A DNA stretch of 64,000 nt from Chitinophaga pollutisoli (GCF_038396755.1 NZ_CP149822.1:4246001-4310000); one strand, 5' to 3'. Positions 47,988 to 57,138 are shown, counted from the first letter of the stretch. Numbers and translations: made by a program. Notes: a model not told the origin generated them from the letters alone.

Positions 47988-49811
47988 ATGATCAAGAGAA
48001 TAATTTTTCCGCTGCTGGCCATTGGCTTCGCGTCTTGTACGAAATACCTCGACAAGCAGCCCGATAACCTGCTGACCGATGAAATGGTCTGGCAGACGAA
48101 AGCGGGCGCAGAAGGTTACCTGGCCAATACTTACAGCCATATTTATTTGCACGACGGCGGTGATTTCGCGACCATGGGCGCCGCCGACGAGTCTTCCGTA
48201 TCCATCGGCACCACCAACGTGCGCCAGATGGTAGCAGGGAACTGGAGCCCCGGTGCGGCTTACTTCAATTATTGGGGTAACATGTACACCGGTATCCGCA
48301 AGACGTTCGTTTTCGAGGCGAACATCGGCAAGGTGCCGTCGCAGCAGATGAGCGACGACCTGAAAGCGCAGTATATTTCAGAAGTGCGTTTCCTGCGCGG
48401 ATATTACTATTTCTACCTGCTCCGCCAGTTCGGTCCGTTCGTAATTGTGAAGGAAGAAATGAGCCGGAATGATGATTACGACCAATATCCCCGTGGTTCC
48501 TTCGAAGAATGCGCGGCGTACATCAACGAACTGATGGATGCGGCAGCCGTTGGGTTGCCGGCGCGTTGGGAATCGGCTGCCAACAATGGCCGTCCGACCA
48601 AAGGGGCCTGTCTGACCATCAAGGCCAAAGTGGCGCAGCTGGCGGCGAGCGAGCTGTGGAACGGGAATCCGGCATTCGCCACCTTTAAAAACAAAGACGG
48701 CAAGCAGCTGGCGCCGCTTACCAATGATCCTGAGCGCTGGCGCATCGCTGCGGAAGCGGCGAAAGCGGTGATCGACCTGGAAGCGTATAAATTGTTCACC
48801 AACCTCGACAACGGCGGTAATTCCTTCAATCCGTACGAGTCTGTCCGCGACGTACATCTCACGGCCTGGAACGATGAGATCATTTTCGGCGTGGTGAACT
48901 GGAACCGCTGGGGTTTCACCAAATGTGCCTCCCCGGCTCCGGGCGGTTATGCGATGTATTGCGCCACCCAGAACCTGGTGGATGCCTTCTCCATGAAAAA
49001 TGGGCGTACGATCAACGATGCCGCTTCGCAGTATGTGGAAAACGGTTTCGCCGGTTCGGCGCAGGCCGAAAGCTGGGGGCACCGGATGGGCGACTGGAAC
49101 ATGTACGCGAACCGTGAGCCGCGTTTCTACGCATTCATCAATTACAACCGCAGGCCGGTAGTGGCCGCGCGTACGGCAGACGAGCGTAATTTGTATTCTT
49201 CCTCCGGAAATGCAGACGGCACAGGCCGGACGGAGTTGTATTATACCGGCGCATCGGGCCAACGCTGGGCGGGCAGCAATAATCTGACGGGGTACCTCGT
49301 GCAGAAGCGCATCAGCTCCACCAGCAGCATTTATTGGGACCAGGTGCCGCACCTCGCGCCGTTTATCTTTTTCCGTTATGCGGAAATACTGCTTGATTAT
49401 GCCGAAGCGCTGAACGAATACCAGCCTTCGAATCCTGATATCGTGAAATACCTCAACCTGGTGCGCGAACGTGCGGGCCTGCCGGGTATTGAAACGGTAT
49501 ATCCCGCCGCAGTGGGCAACAGGGAAGAGATGCGCAGGCACATCCTCCGCGAGCGCCAGGTGGAGCTCTGCTTCGAAGGAGACCGCTACTGGACGCTCAG
49601 CCGCCGGCTCCTCGCCGGCAAGCCCGAAAACACGGCGATCTACGGCATGGACGTAAACGCTAACGACGACGGCCTCGGCTTCTCTTTTACCGGATTCTAC
49701 ACCCGGAAGCTATACCAGCAACGCTACTGGAGAGATAAAATGTATCTCTTCCCCATCGCACAAAACGATATGGAGCGCGCCCGGGCGCTGGTGCAAAATC
49801 CCGGTTGGTAA
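47988..49811 (+). CDS. SusD/RagB-family surface lipoprotein
   Basis: The 607-residue partner of SusC that binds the ligand at the cell surface. It has a lipoprotein signal ('LLAIGFASC') followed by 'TKYLDKQPDNLLTDEMVW', the helical TPR-like core ('SEVRFLRGYYYFYLLRQFG', typical of SusD), and the C-terminal region with 'PFIFFRYAEILLDYAEALNE' and 'RRHILRERQVELCFEGDRYW'. It starts 18 bases after the SusC stop. Confidence 0.95.
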   Translation: MIKRIIFPLLAIGFASCTKYLDKQPDNLLTDEMVWQTKAGAEGYLANTYSHIYLHDGGDFATMGAADESSVSIGTTNVRQMVAGNWSPGAAYFNYWGNMYTGIRKTFVFEANIGKVPSQQMSDDLKAQYISEVRFLRGYYYFYLLRQFGPFVIVKEEMSRNDDYDQYPRGSFEECAAYINELMDAAAVGLPARWESAANNGRPTKGACLTIKAKVAQLAASELWNGNPAFATFKNKDGKQLAPLTNDPERWRIAAEAAKAVIDLEAYKLFTNLDNGGNSFNPYESVRDVHLTAWNDEIIFGVVNWNRWGFTKCASPAPGGYAMYCATQNLVDAFSMKNGRTINDAASQYVENGFAGSAQAESWGHRMGDWNMYANREPRFYAFINYNRRPVVAARTADERNLYSSSGNADGTGRTELYYTGASGQRWAGSNNLTGYLVQKRISSTSSIYWDQVPHLAPFIFFRYAEILLDYAEALNEYQPSNPDIVKYLNLVRERAGLPGIETVYPAAVGNREEMRRHILRERQVELCFEGDRYWTLSRRLLAGKPENTAIYGMDVNANDDGLGFSFTGFYTRKLYQQRYWRDKMYLFPIAQNDMERARALVQNPGW

Positions 49812-49843
49812 ATCATTGACCTGAACATTCAACGCAAACGATT

Positions 49844-51136
49844 ATGTTGAAAGCATTCACACGATACATGCTGGCCGCCGCGATGTTGCTGACGGCCTGC
49901 AAAAAAGACGAAGCCAAACACGAGCCCGGCGTACCGATGACGGTTTCCGGTTTCATCCCCGCTTCGGGCGGGCACGGCACGTCGATCCTCATCAACGGCT
50001 CCAATTTCAGCAGCGATACGGCAGATGTGGAAGTGACCATCAACGGCAAAAAACTCCGCGTTATCGGCAGCAGCCTCAGCCAGATCATAGCGGTGGTGCC
50101 GAAGCGTTGCGGCTCGGGGAAAGTCACGGTGAAAATCGCCGGGAAAGAAATAGCGAGCGGCGGCGATTTTACCTACAACTTCACCCGCACCGTAACCACC
50201 TTCGCGGGTAACGGAACGGCAGGTTATTCCAACGGCAGGGGAGAAGACGCGATGTTCAATTTCAACGGCGTGGACTGGTACCGCGGCGGCGGCATCGCAC
50301 TCGACAAATCCGGGAACGTGTATGTAACCGATGTCGGTAATTATTGTATCCGGAAGATCGATCCCACCGGCCTGGTGACCACCCTGGCCGGCACCAACTC
50401 CCAGGGAGATGCGGACGGCACCGGCGCCCAGGCGCGCTTTAACCTGCTTTACGGCCTCGCGATCGATAAAGACGGCAACCTCTTCACCGCCGATCCCGGC
50501 TCCTGGAAAATCAAGAAAGTGACCCCGCTGGGCGTGGTAACCACTTACTTGTCCGCCGCCACGGCCCCCTGGCTCGTGACGGTCAACAAGCAGACCAACG
50601 AACTGTTTTACGTAACCTGCGACTGGAACGGCGGGATTTACCGCGTACCCTCCGAAGGCGTGCAGTCGACCATCGCATCGGATCTTTATTACCCGGCAGG
50701 CATCGGGTTCGACAGCAAAGGGAACCTCTTCTTCGCCAGCAACGGCAACCATGTGATCTACAAGCTGGAGAAAGATACCTGGGCCAGGACGCTTTTCGCT
50801 GGTATGGAAGGTGCGGCGGGTTATGTGAACGGTCCTGCCACACAAGCGAAATTCTCATCGCCTTACGGCATTTCCATTGACGGCGAGGATAACATCTACG
50901 TAGCCGGTAACGGTACCTGGAACGGCATCGACAATGCCGACCAGGGCATCCGCTTCGTGGATGGAAAAACCGGCGCGGTAAGCGCTTACGCAGGCAGCAA
51001 CATTTACGGTTATATGAACGCGCTGAACGAGAATGCACAGTTCCGTGGCCCGCTGGCAGTGGTGACCGACGACAACGGCGTATCCTACGTCATCGACAAG
51101 AATAATAACCGGATCAGGAAGATCGTATCTGAATAA
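49844..51136 (+). CDS. Lipoprotein with IPT/TIG domain and NHL repeats
   Basis: A 430-residue lipoprotein (signal ending 'LLTAC', then KKDE). Residues about 25-110 are an IPT/TIG Ig-like domain ('VSGFIPASGGHGTSILINGS', 'SQIIAVVPKRCGSGKVTV'); the rest is an NHL-type beta propeller with repeated 'GIALDKSGNVYVTDVGNYCI', 'GLAIDKDGNLFTADPGSWKI' and 'GISIDGEDNIYVAGN'. Such proteins in Sus-type loci are usually surface glycan-binding or positioning proteins. Likely exported to the cell surface with SusD; ligand unknown. Confidence 0.9.
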   Translation: MLKAFTRYMLAAAMLLTACKKDEAKHEPGVPMTVSGFIPASGGHGTSILINGSNFSSDTADVEVTINGKKLRVIGSSLSQIIAVVPKRCGSGKVTVKIAGKEIASGGDFTYNFTRTVTTFAGNGTAGYSNGRGEDAMFNFNGVDWYRGGGIALDKSGNVYVTDVGNYCIRKIDPTGLVTTLAGTNSQGDADGTGAQARFNLLYGLAIDKDGNLFTADPGSWKIKKVTPLGVVTTYLSAATAPWLVTVNKQTNELFYVTCDWNGGIYRVPSEGVQSTIASDLYYPAGIGFDSKGNLFFASNGNHVIYKLEKDTWARTLFAGMEGAAGYVNGPATQAKFSSPYGISIDGEDNIYVAGNGTWNGIDNADQGIRFVDGKTGAVSAYAGSNIYGYMNALNENAQFRGPLAVVTDDNGVSYVIDKNNNRIRKIVSE

Positions 51137-51144
51137 TGTAAAGT

Positions 51145-52680
51145 ATGAAAAGGATGATCGTAAACGGAATCATGATGCTCACACTGCTCGCCGCGGCCGC
51201 CTGCGGGAAGAGCGGCGGGGGCGGGGGCGAAGTCCCGAAAGTGGAGGAAGCACGCACGATTTATGTGTCGGCCACCGGTAACGATAATGCCCCCGGCACC
51301 CGCGAGGCGCCGATGGGCCGCATCAACGACGCATTGAAAAAAGCCCTCCCGGGCGATACCGTGATGGTGCGCACGGGAAAATATTATGAAAAGGTACGTT
51401 TCCCGCGCAGTGGCAGCGAAGGCAAATACATCACCCTTAAAGCCTATCCCGGTGAACATCCGGTGATCGACGGCGAGGGGCAGACCGTTGCCGGGAAGGA
51501 GCAGCTCGTGCTTATCCGCGCGGTTAGCTATGTGGTGCTGGAAGGATTCGATATCTGCAGGCTGCGCAGCTCCACGCCCTGGGCGAACGTCAACGGTATA
51601 GTGGCAGACGAAGGATCGGGGAATTTCATTATCCGCCGGAACCATATCTACAACATCGAACATAATGTGGATAAGGATCTGGGCCGTAGCGGGCATGCCA
51701 TCGAAGTGCTCGGCAACACCGCCATCGCCATGAAAAATGTGCTGGTGGAAGATAACGAGATCCACGACTGCAACACCGGCTACAGCGAAAACCTGACCAT
51801 CAACGGGTATGTCGACGGATTCATCGTGCGCCGCAACAAAATCTACAATGCCGAAAACATCGGGATCGACGCGGCCGGCGGTTACGCAGCCAATACCGTT
51901 CCTGCATACAATTACGCCCGCAATGGCGTCATTTCTGAAAACATCCTGTATAACATCGATATGACTACAGGTCCCATCGGCGTCGTGCATGGCCATGGTG
52001 CGATCGGGATTTATGTGGACGGCGCGCGCAACATCACCGTGGAGCGCAACCGGATTTACGATTGCGACCGCGGCATTGGCGTGGTGAGTGAAACGGATGC
52101 CTATCCTACCAGCGATTGCATCGTCCGCAACAACATCGTGACGGGCAGCCAGCGCGTAGGGATTTACATGGGAGGATATTTGAATTATACCGGCGGCGGT
52201 TCCCGCAGATGCTACGTAATCAATAACACCCTGGTGGCCAACAACCGCAGCAGGGGCGCCTATGGCGAAATTGAAGGGGAACTCCGGATGACGGAGCATT
52301 GCTTCGACAATGTGATCCGCAATAACCTGGTGGTGGCAGGGCCCGACGACCTGTTTTTCCACAAATATACCAGCACCGGCAGCGGCAATGTGATCGACAA
52401 TAATTTGTATTTCGCGCCTGCGTCGGCCGCCGGTTGGATCTGGAACACGATCAACGGTCCGGCCATTACCGATTTCTCCGCCTGGAAAACGGCTTCCGGG
52501 GTAGATGCGGCGAGCCTGCACGGCCAGGATCCCCTTTTGCCGGCTGATTTCCGCATCCCGGCCAATTCGCCCGCCAAAAACGCAGGCTTTGTCCTGCCGG
52601 CGGATAAGGCGGGAGAGCTGGACTTCTACGGCCAGCCGCGCACCGTCAACGGGAAAGTGAACATCGGCGCGGTACAGTAA
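51145..52680 (+). CDS. Parallel beta-helix lipoprotein, possible polysaccharide lyase
   Basis: A 511-residue protein with a lipoprotein signal ('LLAAAACGKS'), a Gly-rich linker and a right-handed beta-helix. It starts 'RTIYVSATGNDNAPGTREAP' and 'DALKKALPGDTVMVRTGKYY', as in pectate-lyase-like and DUF1565 proteins, and continues with Asn-rich ladder repeats ('GFIVRRNKIYNAENIGI', 'NITVERNRIYDCDRGIGV'). It ends with 'PAKNAGFVLPADKAGELDFY', typical of secreted beta-helix enzymes. A polysaccharide lyase role fits the locus, but catalytic residues cannot be named. It lies 8 bases after the NHL gene. Confidence 0.85.
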   Translation: MKRMIVNGIMMLTLLAAAACGKSGGGGGEVPKVEEARTIYVSATGNDNAPGTREAPMGRINDALKKALPGDTVMVRTGKYYEKVRFPRSGSEGKYITLKAYPGEHPVIDGEGQTVAGKEQLVLIRAVSYVVLEGFDICRLRSSTPWANVNGIVADEGSGNFIIRRNHIYNIEHNVDKDLGRSGHAIEVLGNTAIAMKNVLVEDNEIHDCNTGYSENLTINGYVDGFIVRRNKIYNAENIGIDAAGGYAANTVPAYNYARNGVISENILYNIDMTTGPIGVVHGHGAIGIYVDGARNITVERNRIYDCDRGIGVVSETDAYPTSDCIVRNNIVTGSQRVGIYMGGYLNYTGGGSRRCYVINNTLVANNRSRGAYGEIEGELRMTEHCFDNVIRNNLVVAGPDDLFFHKYTSTGSGNVIDNNLYFAPASAAGWIWNTINGPAITDFSAWKTASGVDAASLHGQDPLLPADFRIPANSPAKNAGFVLPADKAGELDFYGQPRTVNGKVNIGAVQ

Positions 52681-52684
52681 AGAA

Positions 52685-52948
52685 TTACAGGAGGAAAGGG
52701 AGGACGGCTCCGATGCCAACCATCCCGCCCAATATGCTGGCAAAGGCATCCATTACATCGTAGTGGCCTTTGCCAGTTATTTTTGAAAACAGTTCAAAGC
52801 CATAGCTGATGCCGACCACGGGGATCAGTGCCAGTGCAGCGGCTTTGATGGGAGCGGAGGGAATCATGTAGGCGCAAAACCCGAGGAGCACGGCGCCCAT
52901 GGGGATGCCTGCAAAAAAATGTTTCCATTTGTCCGGAGCAATCTTCAT
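52685..52948 (-). CDS. Small VanZ-like membrane protein
   Basis: An 87-residue protein with three hydrophobic segments ('FFAGIPMGAVLLGFCAYMI', 'AAALALIPVVGISYGFELF', 'ASILGGMVGIGAVLPFLL'). The pattern Asp-Lys-x-x-His near the N-terminus ('DKWKHFFAG') and 'GHYDVMDAFASILGGMVG' recall VanZ-like proteins and related short membrane proteins of Bacteroidota. The function is unknown. It converges with the beta-helix gene, with 4 bases between the stops. Confidence 0.75.
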   Translation of the reverse strand: MKIAPDKWKHFFAGIPMGAVLLGFCAYMIPSAPIKAAALALIPVVGISYGFELFSKITGKGHYDVMDAFASILGGMVGIGAVLPFLL

Positions 52949-53029
52949 GGCTGTAAACTACGGAAAATCGGCGGGCTTGCAACTCTGGCGCCGGGGCCGT
53001 AATTTGACGGGGCATTTTAAAAATTCCAT

Positions 53030-53791
53030 ATGAAACAATTACTGTTGGCCGCCGCGCTGCTCAGCACCGTGCTAGTACGCGCCGCTTCGCCCGAGTTTTA
53101 CGAAATCCGCATCTATCATTTCAAGACCGCCGCCCAGCTGCAACGCGTGAGCGATTACCTGCGATCAGCGCACCTGCCAGCGCTTCACCGCCAGGGGATC
53201 AAAGCGGTGGGCGTGTTCCAGCCCATCGTGCAAGACACGGCGGACCTGAAGATGTATGTTTTCGTGCCTTACAAATCCCTCGAACACTTCCACCAGCTGC
53301 AATCCCGCCTCACCCGCGATGCGCAATTGCAGGCGGCGGGCAAAGATTACATCGACGCGCCGCACGACCAGGCGCCTTACGCCCGGCTGGAAACGATCCT
53401 GCTCCAGGCGTTTTCGGGGATGCCCGCGATGGAGTTGCCGAAACTGACAGGCCCGAAAAGCGCGCGGGTATATGAGCTGCGCAGTTACGAGAGCCCCACG
53501 GAAAAGTATTATCACAACAAAGTGAAAATGTTCAACGCCGGCGACGAGATCGGTATTTTCCGCAAGCTGAATTTCAACGCCGTATTCTATGGCGAAGTGT
53601 TGGCCGGATCGCGCATGCCGAACCTCATGTACCTGACTACCTTCAATAACCAGGAAGACCGCGATGCGCATTGGAAGGCTTTTTCGGCGGATGCGGACTG
53701 GAAGAAGCTGTCGGCCGAAGAAGAATACAAGAACAACCTGTCGAAGAACGAGAAGTTTTTCCTCCGTCCGATGGAGTATTCCGATATTTGA
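53030..53791 (+). CDS. NIPSNAP-family protein, exported
   Basis: A 253-residue protein with an N-terminal signal peptide ('LLLAAALLSTVLVRAASPEF'). Two ferredoxin-like NIPSNAP domains are recognisable: 'FYEIRIYHFKTAAQLQRVSD' with 'YVFVPYKSLEHF', and 'ARVYELRSYESPTEKYYHNK' with 'NLMYLTTFNNQEDRDAHWKA'. The family is widespread, with no established enzymatic role in bacteria. The signal suggests a periplasmic location. Confidence 0.9.
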   Translation: MKQLLLAAALLSTVLVRAASPEFYEIRIYHFKTAAQLQRVSDYLRSAHLPALHRQGIKAVGVFQPIVQDTADLKMYVFVPYKSLEHFHQLQSRLTRDAQLQAAGKDYIDAPHDQAPYARLETILLQAFSGMPAMELPKLTGPKSARVYELRSYESPTEKYYHNKVKMFNAGDEIGIFRKLNFNAVFYGEVLAGSRMPNLMYLTTFNNQEDRDAHWKAFSADADWKKLSAEEEYKNNLSKNEKFFLRPMEYSDI

Positions 53792-53903
53792 GTGCCTGAT
53801 GGCCATTGCAAAGCTCCGCTGCGGCGGGGCTTTTTTATGCAGTGAAACTGCCGGGGTAACGGTGGGCGGGGGGCAGACTGTCAAATACAGAGAACCCGTC
53901 ATC

Positions 53904-55046
53904 ATGTTGCGGCATCACCACGAAAAGCATATCATGTATTGGGCCTGTTGTGCAGGGCTGTTCCTGTTTGGGATGGTGTTGGCGCTGCCGGCCGCTGTAG
54001 CGCTGGATTTGCGGCTACATTACGGGCTGGACGCCGTTGCTGCGGGGGCGTTGACGTTCCGGATGCCGTTGGGATTACTGGCGGGATCGGTGTTGGTGGG
54101 TATTGTAAGCGGTGGTTTGGGCTATCGTTTTGTTATGGCGGCGGCTGCGTTGGGGATGTTTGCGGGATTCCGCGGGGTGGCGTTTGCCGGGGGCGCGGGG
54201 GCGTTGGAAGGATGGATGTTTTGTTTGGGCGTGAGTGGGGGGATGATGAACGGGGCGGCCAACGCATGGGTGGCCGACACGACGGTGCGGGGCAAGGGCG
54301 CTTCGTTGAGTTTGCTGGGCGTGTCCTTTGGCGCGGGGCTGCTGGCATTGCCGCAGTTAATGTTGGCGTTGACGCGTGAATGGCCGTGGCAGGAAGTTTT
54401 ACAGGGGATCGGGTACTTTGCTTTGGGATTGGCGATGTTGTTCATGTTGATGCGATTTCCGGTACGGAGGCAATCTGTGGCGTTGCGGCGGTTGTTATCG
54501 GATGGAACGTTATGGTGGATGGGCATTTTTTTATTTTTCCAGGCGGCGTTTGAGTCGGTGTTGTATCAGTGGGGTGCGCGGTATTTGTCGGCGGGCCTGG
54601 GTTGGGGGGATCGGGAGGCGGTCTTCGGGTTAATGTTGTGTGTGGCGGGGATGACGGTGATGCGTTTGCTGCTGGGGTCGGTATTCCGCAATATTGCGCC
54701 GCGGCAGATGCTGGCGGTGAGTTTGCTATTGTTGCCTGCGGGGATGTTGTTATTGAAGCCGGTGGGAGGATTTGTGCCTGCGGCGGTGGGGATGATGTTG
54801 TTGGGAGGGGGCCTGGCGGGAGGGTTTCCGATCATGTTGGGGTTTGTGGGCGAGCGGTATCCGGGCATTAGCGGCGGGGCGATGGGTATGGTGATGGGGA
54901 TCGCGGTGGAAGGCCGGTTGTTGGTGGACGGGATGATGATGTGGGGGATGTGGGAATGGGGGATACAATACCTTGCAGCATTGGCGCTCATCGGGTGGGT
55001 GGCGATGCTGGCGCTGGGAGCGATGATCGTGAAAAGGTTGCGTTAA
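53904..55046 (+). CDS. MFS transporter
   Basis: A 380-residue membrane protein with about eleven or twelve hydrophobic segments ('GLFLFGMVLALPAAVALDL', 'FVMAAAALGMFAGFRGVAF', 'MLLGGGLAGGFPIMLGFVGE' and others), in the style of the fucose-permease/YbjJ-like branch of the major facilitator superfamily. The start ATG 53904 is chosen because upstream codons lie in the NIPSNAP gene in another frame. The coding strand is strikingly rich in G and T and poor in C. The substrate is unknown; 'GVSGGMMNGAANAWVADTT' recalls the conserved Gly/Asn segment of sugar permeases. Confidence 0.85.
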   Translation: MLRHHHEKHIMYWACCAGLFLFGMVLALPAAVALDLRLHYGLDAVAAGALTFRMPLGLLAGSVLVGIVSGGLGYRFVMAAAALGMFAGFRGVAFAGGAGALEGWMFCLGVSGGMMNGAANAWVADTTVRGKGASLSLLGVSFGAGLLALPQLMLALTREWPWQEVLQGIGYFALGLAMLFMLMRFPVRRQSVALRRLLSDGTLWWMGIFLFFQAAFESVLYQWGARYLSAGLGWGDREAVFGLMLCVAGMTVMRLLLGSVFRNIAPRQMLAVSLLLLPAGMLLLKPVGGFVPAAVGMMLLGGGLAGGFPIMLGFVGERYPGISGGAMGMVMGIAVEGRLLVDGMMMWGMWEWGIQYLAALALIGWVAMLALGAMIVKRLR

Positions 55047-55097
55047 ACTGCCCCTGCAGGGGCGCGGCGGTCAGCTGAAAACTTTTTGCATGTTTTT

Positions 55098-55128
55098 TTT
55101 GACTTTTAAAGGATAGCCGTTATCTTTG
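55098..55128 (+). promoter_or_regulatory. Consensus promoter of the tRNA-Met gene
   Basis: TTTG at 55098-55101, exactly 19 bases, then TATCTTTG at 55121-55128: a full match to the Bacteroidota vegetative promoter. The tRNA begins 43 bases downstream of the box. Confidence 0.8.
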
Positions 55129-55171
55129 CACTCCGATTTTGAGTAACCGGCAACGGAATCAGGATCGAACC

Positions 55172-55245
55172 GGCGAGATAGCTCAGGCGGTTAGAGCGCA
55201 GGATTCATAACCCTGAGGTCGAGGGTTCAACTCCCTCTCTCGCTA
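55172..55245 (+). tRNA. tRNA-Met (CAT)
   Basis: A 74-base cloverleaf: acceptor GGCGAGA (55172-55178) pairs with TCTCGCT (55238-55244, G-T at the end), D stem GCTC/GAGC, anticodon loop TTCATAA with CAT at 55206-55208, T arm GAGGG-TTCAACT-CCCTC (55221-55237), discriminator A at 55245. CCA is not encoded. The anticodon stem has an A-C mismatch next to the loop. The 3' end is overlapped by the recombinase gene on the other strand and forms the left attachment site. Confidence 0.93.
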
Positions 55246-56750
55246 CGAATGGGAGATTCTCCTAAGTCACCAGAGGGCTGTTCTACAAAGAGCAGCCCTT
55301 TTTCTTTGAGCATCACTTCGTTATGTATTAAGGCCGGATGGAGGAAGGGTGTTCTAAATGCACCCTCTTTATATGTGAGCCCACGTTTGAACACCCCACG
55401 GAGTAAATGATGTTTCTGCCTGACGTTTGCTTTTTGATAAATACTTTTGATGGATGTGAGATAGGGAAGCACTTGAAAAAGTCTTTCCAGTTTTTCGTGA
55501 CGGTTGCGTGTGAGGGAATTGATTTCTTCCGTCAACAACGCCTTTTGAATCTGGAATTTCTTGTGCCATTTCCTGTACGTTTCCGGTTCGATGATGTCTT
55601 CCATAAACCGCTCTTCGTTCTTCTCGATCTTGCGGTTAATTTCTTCCAGTTCCTTTGTTTTTATGGCGACTTGCTGGGTTCTTTCCGCCAGGGCTTCGTT
55701 CATTCTTTCTTTCGCTTTCTCAGCGATGTAGGTGGTTTGTTCCGGTTTGAAACTACACAGATCGAGGATTTCGTCGAGCTGTTTGTGGAGTTGGATGGCG
55801 GAGAAGTTCAGGTTATTGTGGACGCGACAGCGATAGTAATTATAGTATTTCCTTTTGCCTTTGCTCTTGCCCGCGGTCATGTTGAGGCCACAGGTACAGG
55901 TGAGGATGCCGCGCAAAGGCACCTCATCCACCGGCATGCATTTGATGGGTTTGATGTTGCCCAATAACTCCTGTGCTCTCCAAAACTCCGTTTCTGAAAT
56001 GATCTGTTGATGGATGCCGGGGATTATTTTCTCCGGGGCTTGTTTGCTGGCGGGTACTTTTATCAGTCCGGCGTAGAGGCAATTATTGAGGATGCGCGGG
56101 ATGGCAGAATTACCGGAATAGGTGAACCCGAGGGCGCGGGCTTCTTTACAGATTTGCCCGAAGGGGTGGCCCATGAGGAAATCCCGGAAGATCTTTTTCA
56201 CGATGAACGAGCGTTCTTCGTCGATCACGATGAAGCCTTTCCCGCCATCTGCTTTCACATTTTTATATCCGAAGGGCGCGCGGTTGACGAAGCGCCCGCT
56301 TTCCAGTGCCTGCCGAATCCCGGCGGATGTACGGCGGCGGATGTTAAAAAGCTCGTTATTCGCCATCATGTATTTAAACGCCCGGGTCATGAAGACATTG
56401 GGGTCGGAGGGATCGAGGTCGATGGGTTCGTTCGTCGCCAGTACCTTGATCCCGAATTTCATTTCGAGGTGGGATATTTTGTTGAGGGCTTCCGGGAGGT
56501 TCCGGCTGAAGCGGTCGTGATCCATGACGATGAGGTACTGGACCTTTCCCTTGTGGTTCTTGATGAAGTCTTCCAGGGCGATCCAGTCGGGACGGTCGAA
56601 GGTGTAGCTGCTTTCACCGTCGTCCTCGAAGAGGTTGACGAGTTCCAGTTTGTTCCGTGTACAGTAATCCCTGATGCTGTTTTTCTGATAATCCAGCGAG
56701 TATTTGGATTGGTCTTTCGTGCTGATGCGCACGTACCCGATTGCGATCAT
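55227..56750 (-). CDS. Large serine recombinase (site-specific integrase)
   Basis: A 507-residue recombinase that would catalyse integration and excision of the island. The resolvase domain has the nucleophile Ser10 in 'GYVRISTKDQSKYSL', and Arg residues in 'MDHDRFSRNLPEAL'; the recombinase DNA-binding domain includes 'ALESGRFVNRAPFGYKN'; a zinc ribbon follows ('LTCTCGLNMTAGKSKGKRK' to 'CRVHNN'), then a coiled coil (about 350-400) and a C-terminal tail. The stop at 55227 lies inside the tRNA T arm: the last codons 'RSERGS' use tRNA sequence. In the excised form the frame would continue for 34 other codons (see 62793-62896), giving 538 residues. Confidence 0.93.
   Translation of the reverse strand: MIAIGYVRISTKDQSKYSLDYQKNSIRDYCTRNKLELVNLFEDDGESSYTFDRPDWIALEDFIKNHKGKVQYLIVMDHDRFSRNLPEALNKISHLEMKFGIKVLATNEPIDLDPSDPNVFMTRAFKYMMANNELFNIRRRTSAGIRQALESGRFVNRAPFGYKNVKADGGKGFIVIDEERSFIVKKIFRDFLMGHPFGQICKEARALGFTYSGNSAIPRILNNCLYAGLIKVPASKQAPEKIIPGIHQQIISETEFWRAQELLGNIKPIKCMPVDEVPLRGILTCTCGLNMTAGKSKGKRKYYNYYRCRVHNNLNFSAIQLHKQLDEILDLCSFKPEQTTYIAEKAKERMNEALAERTQQVAIKTKELEEINRKIEKNEERFMEDIIEPETYRKWHKKFQIQKALLTEEINSLTRNRHEKLERLFQVLPYLTSIKSIYQKANVRQKHHLLRGVFKRGLTYKEGAFRTPFLHPALIHNEVMLKEKGLLFVEQPSGDLGESPIRSERGS
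55238..55246 (+). repeat. attL core (tRNA side)
   Basis: TCTCGCTAC, the last acceptor bases of the tRNA plus the discriminator and one more base. The same 9 bases recur at 62897-62905 in the same orientation, bounding the island. Short identity is expected for serine recombinases. Confidence 0.75.
55274..55305 (+). terminator. Terminator for the tRNA, inside the recombinase gene
   Basis: AGGGCTGTTCT at 55274-55284 pairs with AGAGCAGCCCT at 55289-55299 (one T-G pair), loop ACAA, followed by TTTTCTTT. It is oriented to stop the tRNA transcript and lies within the last recombinase codons on the opposite strand. It would not stop the recombinase transcript, which meets no T run. Confidence 0.8.
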
Positions 56751-57138
56751 AACGTTTCGTTTAAAATAAGTTCAACAATGATACAGGCCACTAATTCACA
56801 AAATTCTTTTTCGTCTTGAGTCATATGCCCGGAGTTTATATTGTGGAGAATAATAAACTATCTGCTGGGATGCAGTGGAGTGTGGGATGACGAATATACG
56901 TTGCAGAGGGGGCGGGTTCCAAATATTTCTTTAGGAAAAATTGTTAAAATTCAAGCTGGTGGGCGATTCTGAACGGATTTGGACAAATTTGAGTAAATAA
57001 AACCGTGTTTAAATAAAGTTTAACGCCAGCCTTAAAGAATGTGTCACAAATTCGCCCATAAGCAGGTGAAATATCGCTAAAAGGGGCGGGATAAAGATCC
57101 CACCCGTAATTATCCCATATTCGTCCGAAACAGTATGA
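56751..57138. other. Intergenic stretch upstream of the recombinase
   Basis: A 388-base stretch without a convincing gene. It must hold the recombinase promoter (reading left), which I cannot place exactly. Near 56914-56924 it has GGGTTCCAAAT, the reverse of the TTTGGAACCC core of the 28-nt repeats. A terminator hairpin lies near its right end. Confidence 0.5.
57084..57105 (-). terminator. Terminator after the two small unknown genes
   Basis: GGGCGGGAT at 57084-57092 pairs with ATCCCACCC at 57097-57105 (one G-T pair in RNA), loop AAAG. Read leftwards it is followed by CCTTTTAGC, a short T run, downstream of the gene ending at 57139. Confidence 0.7.
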
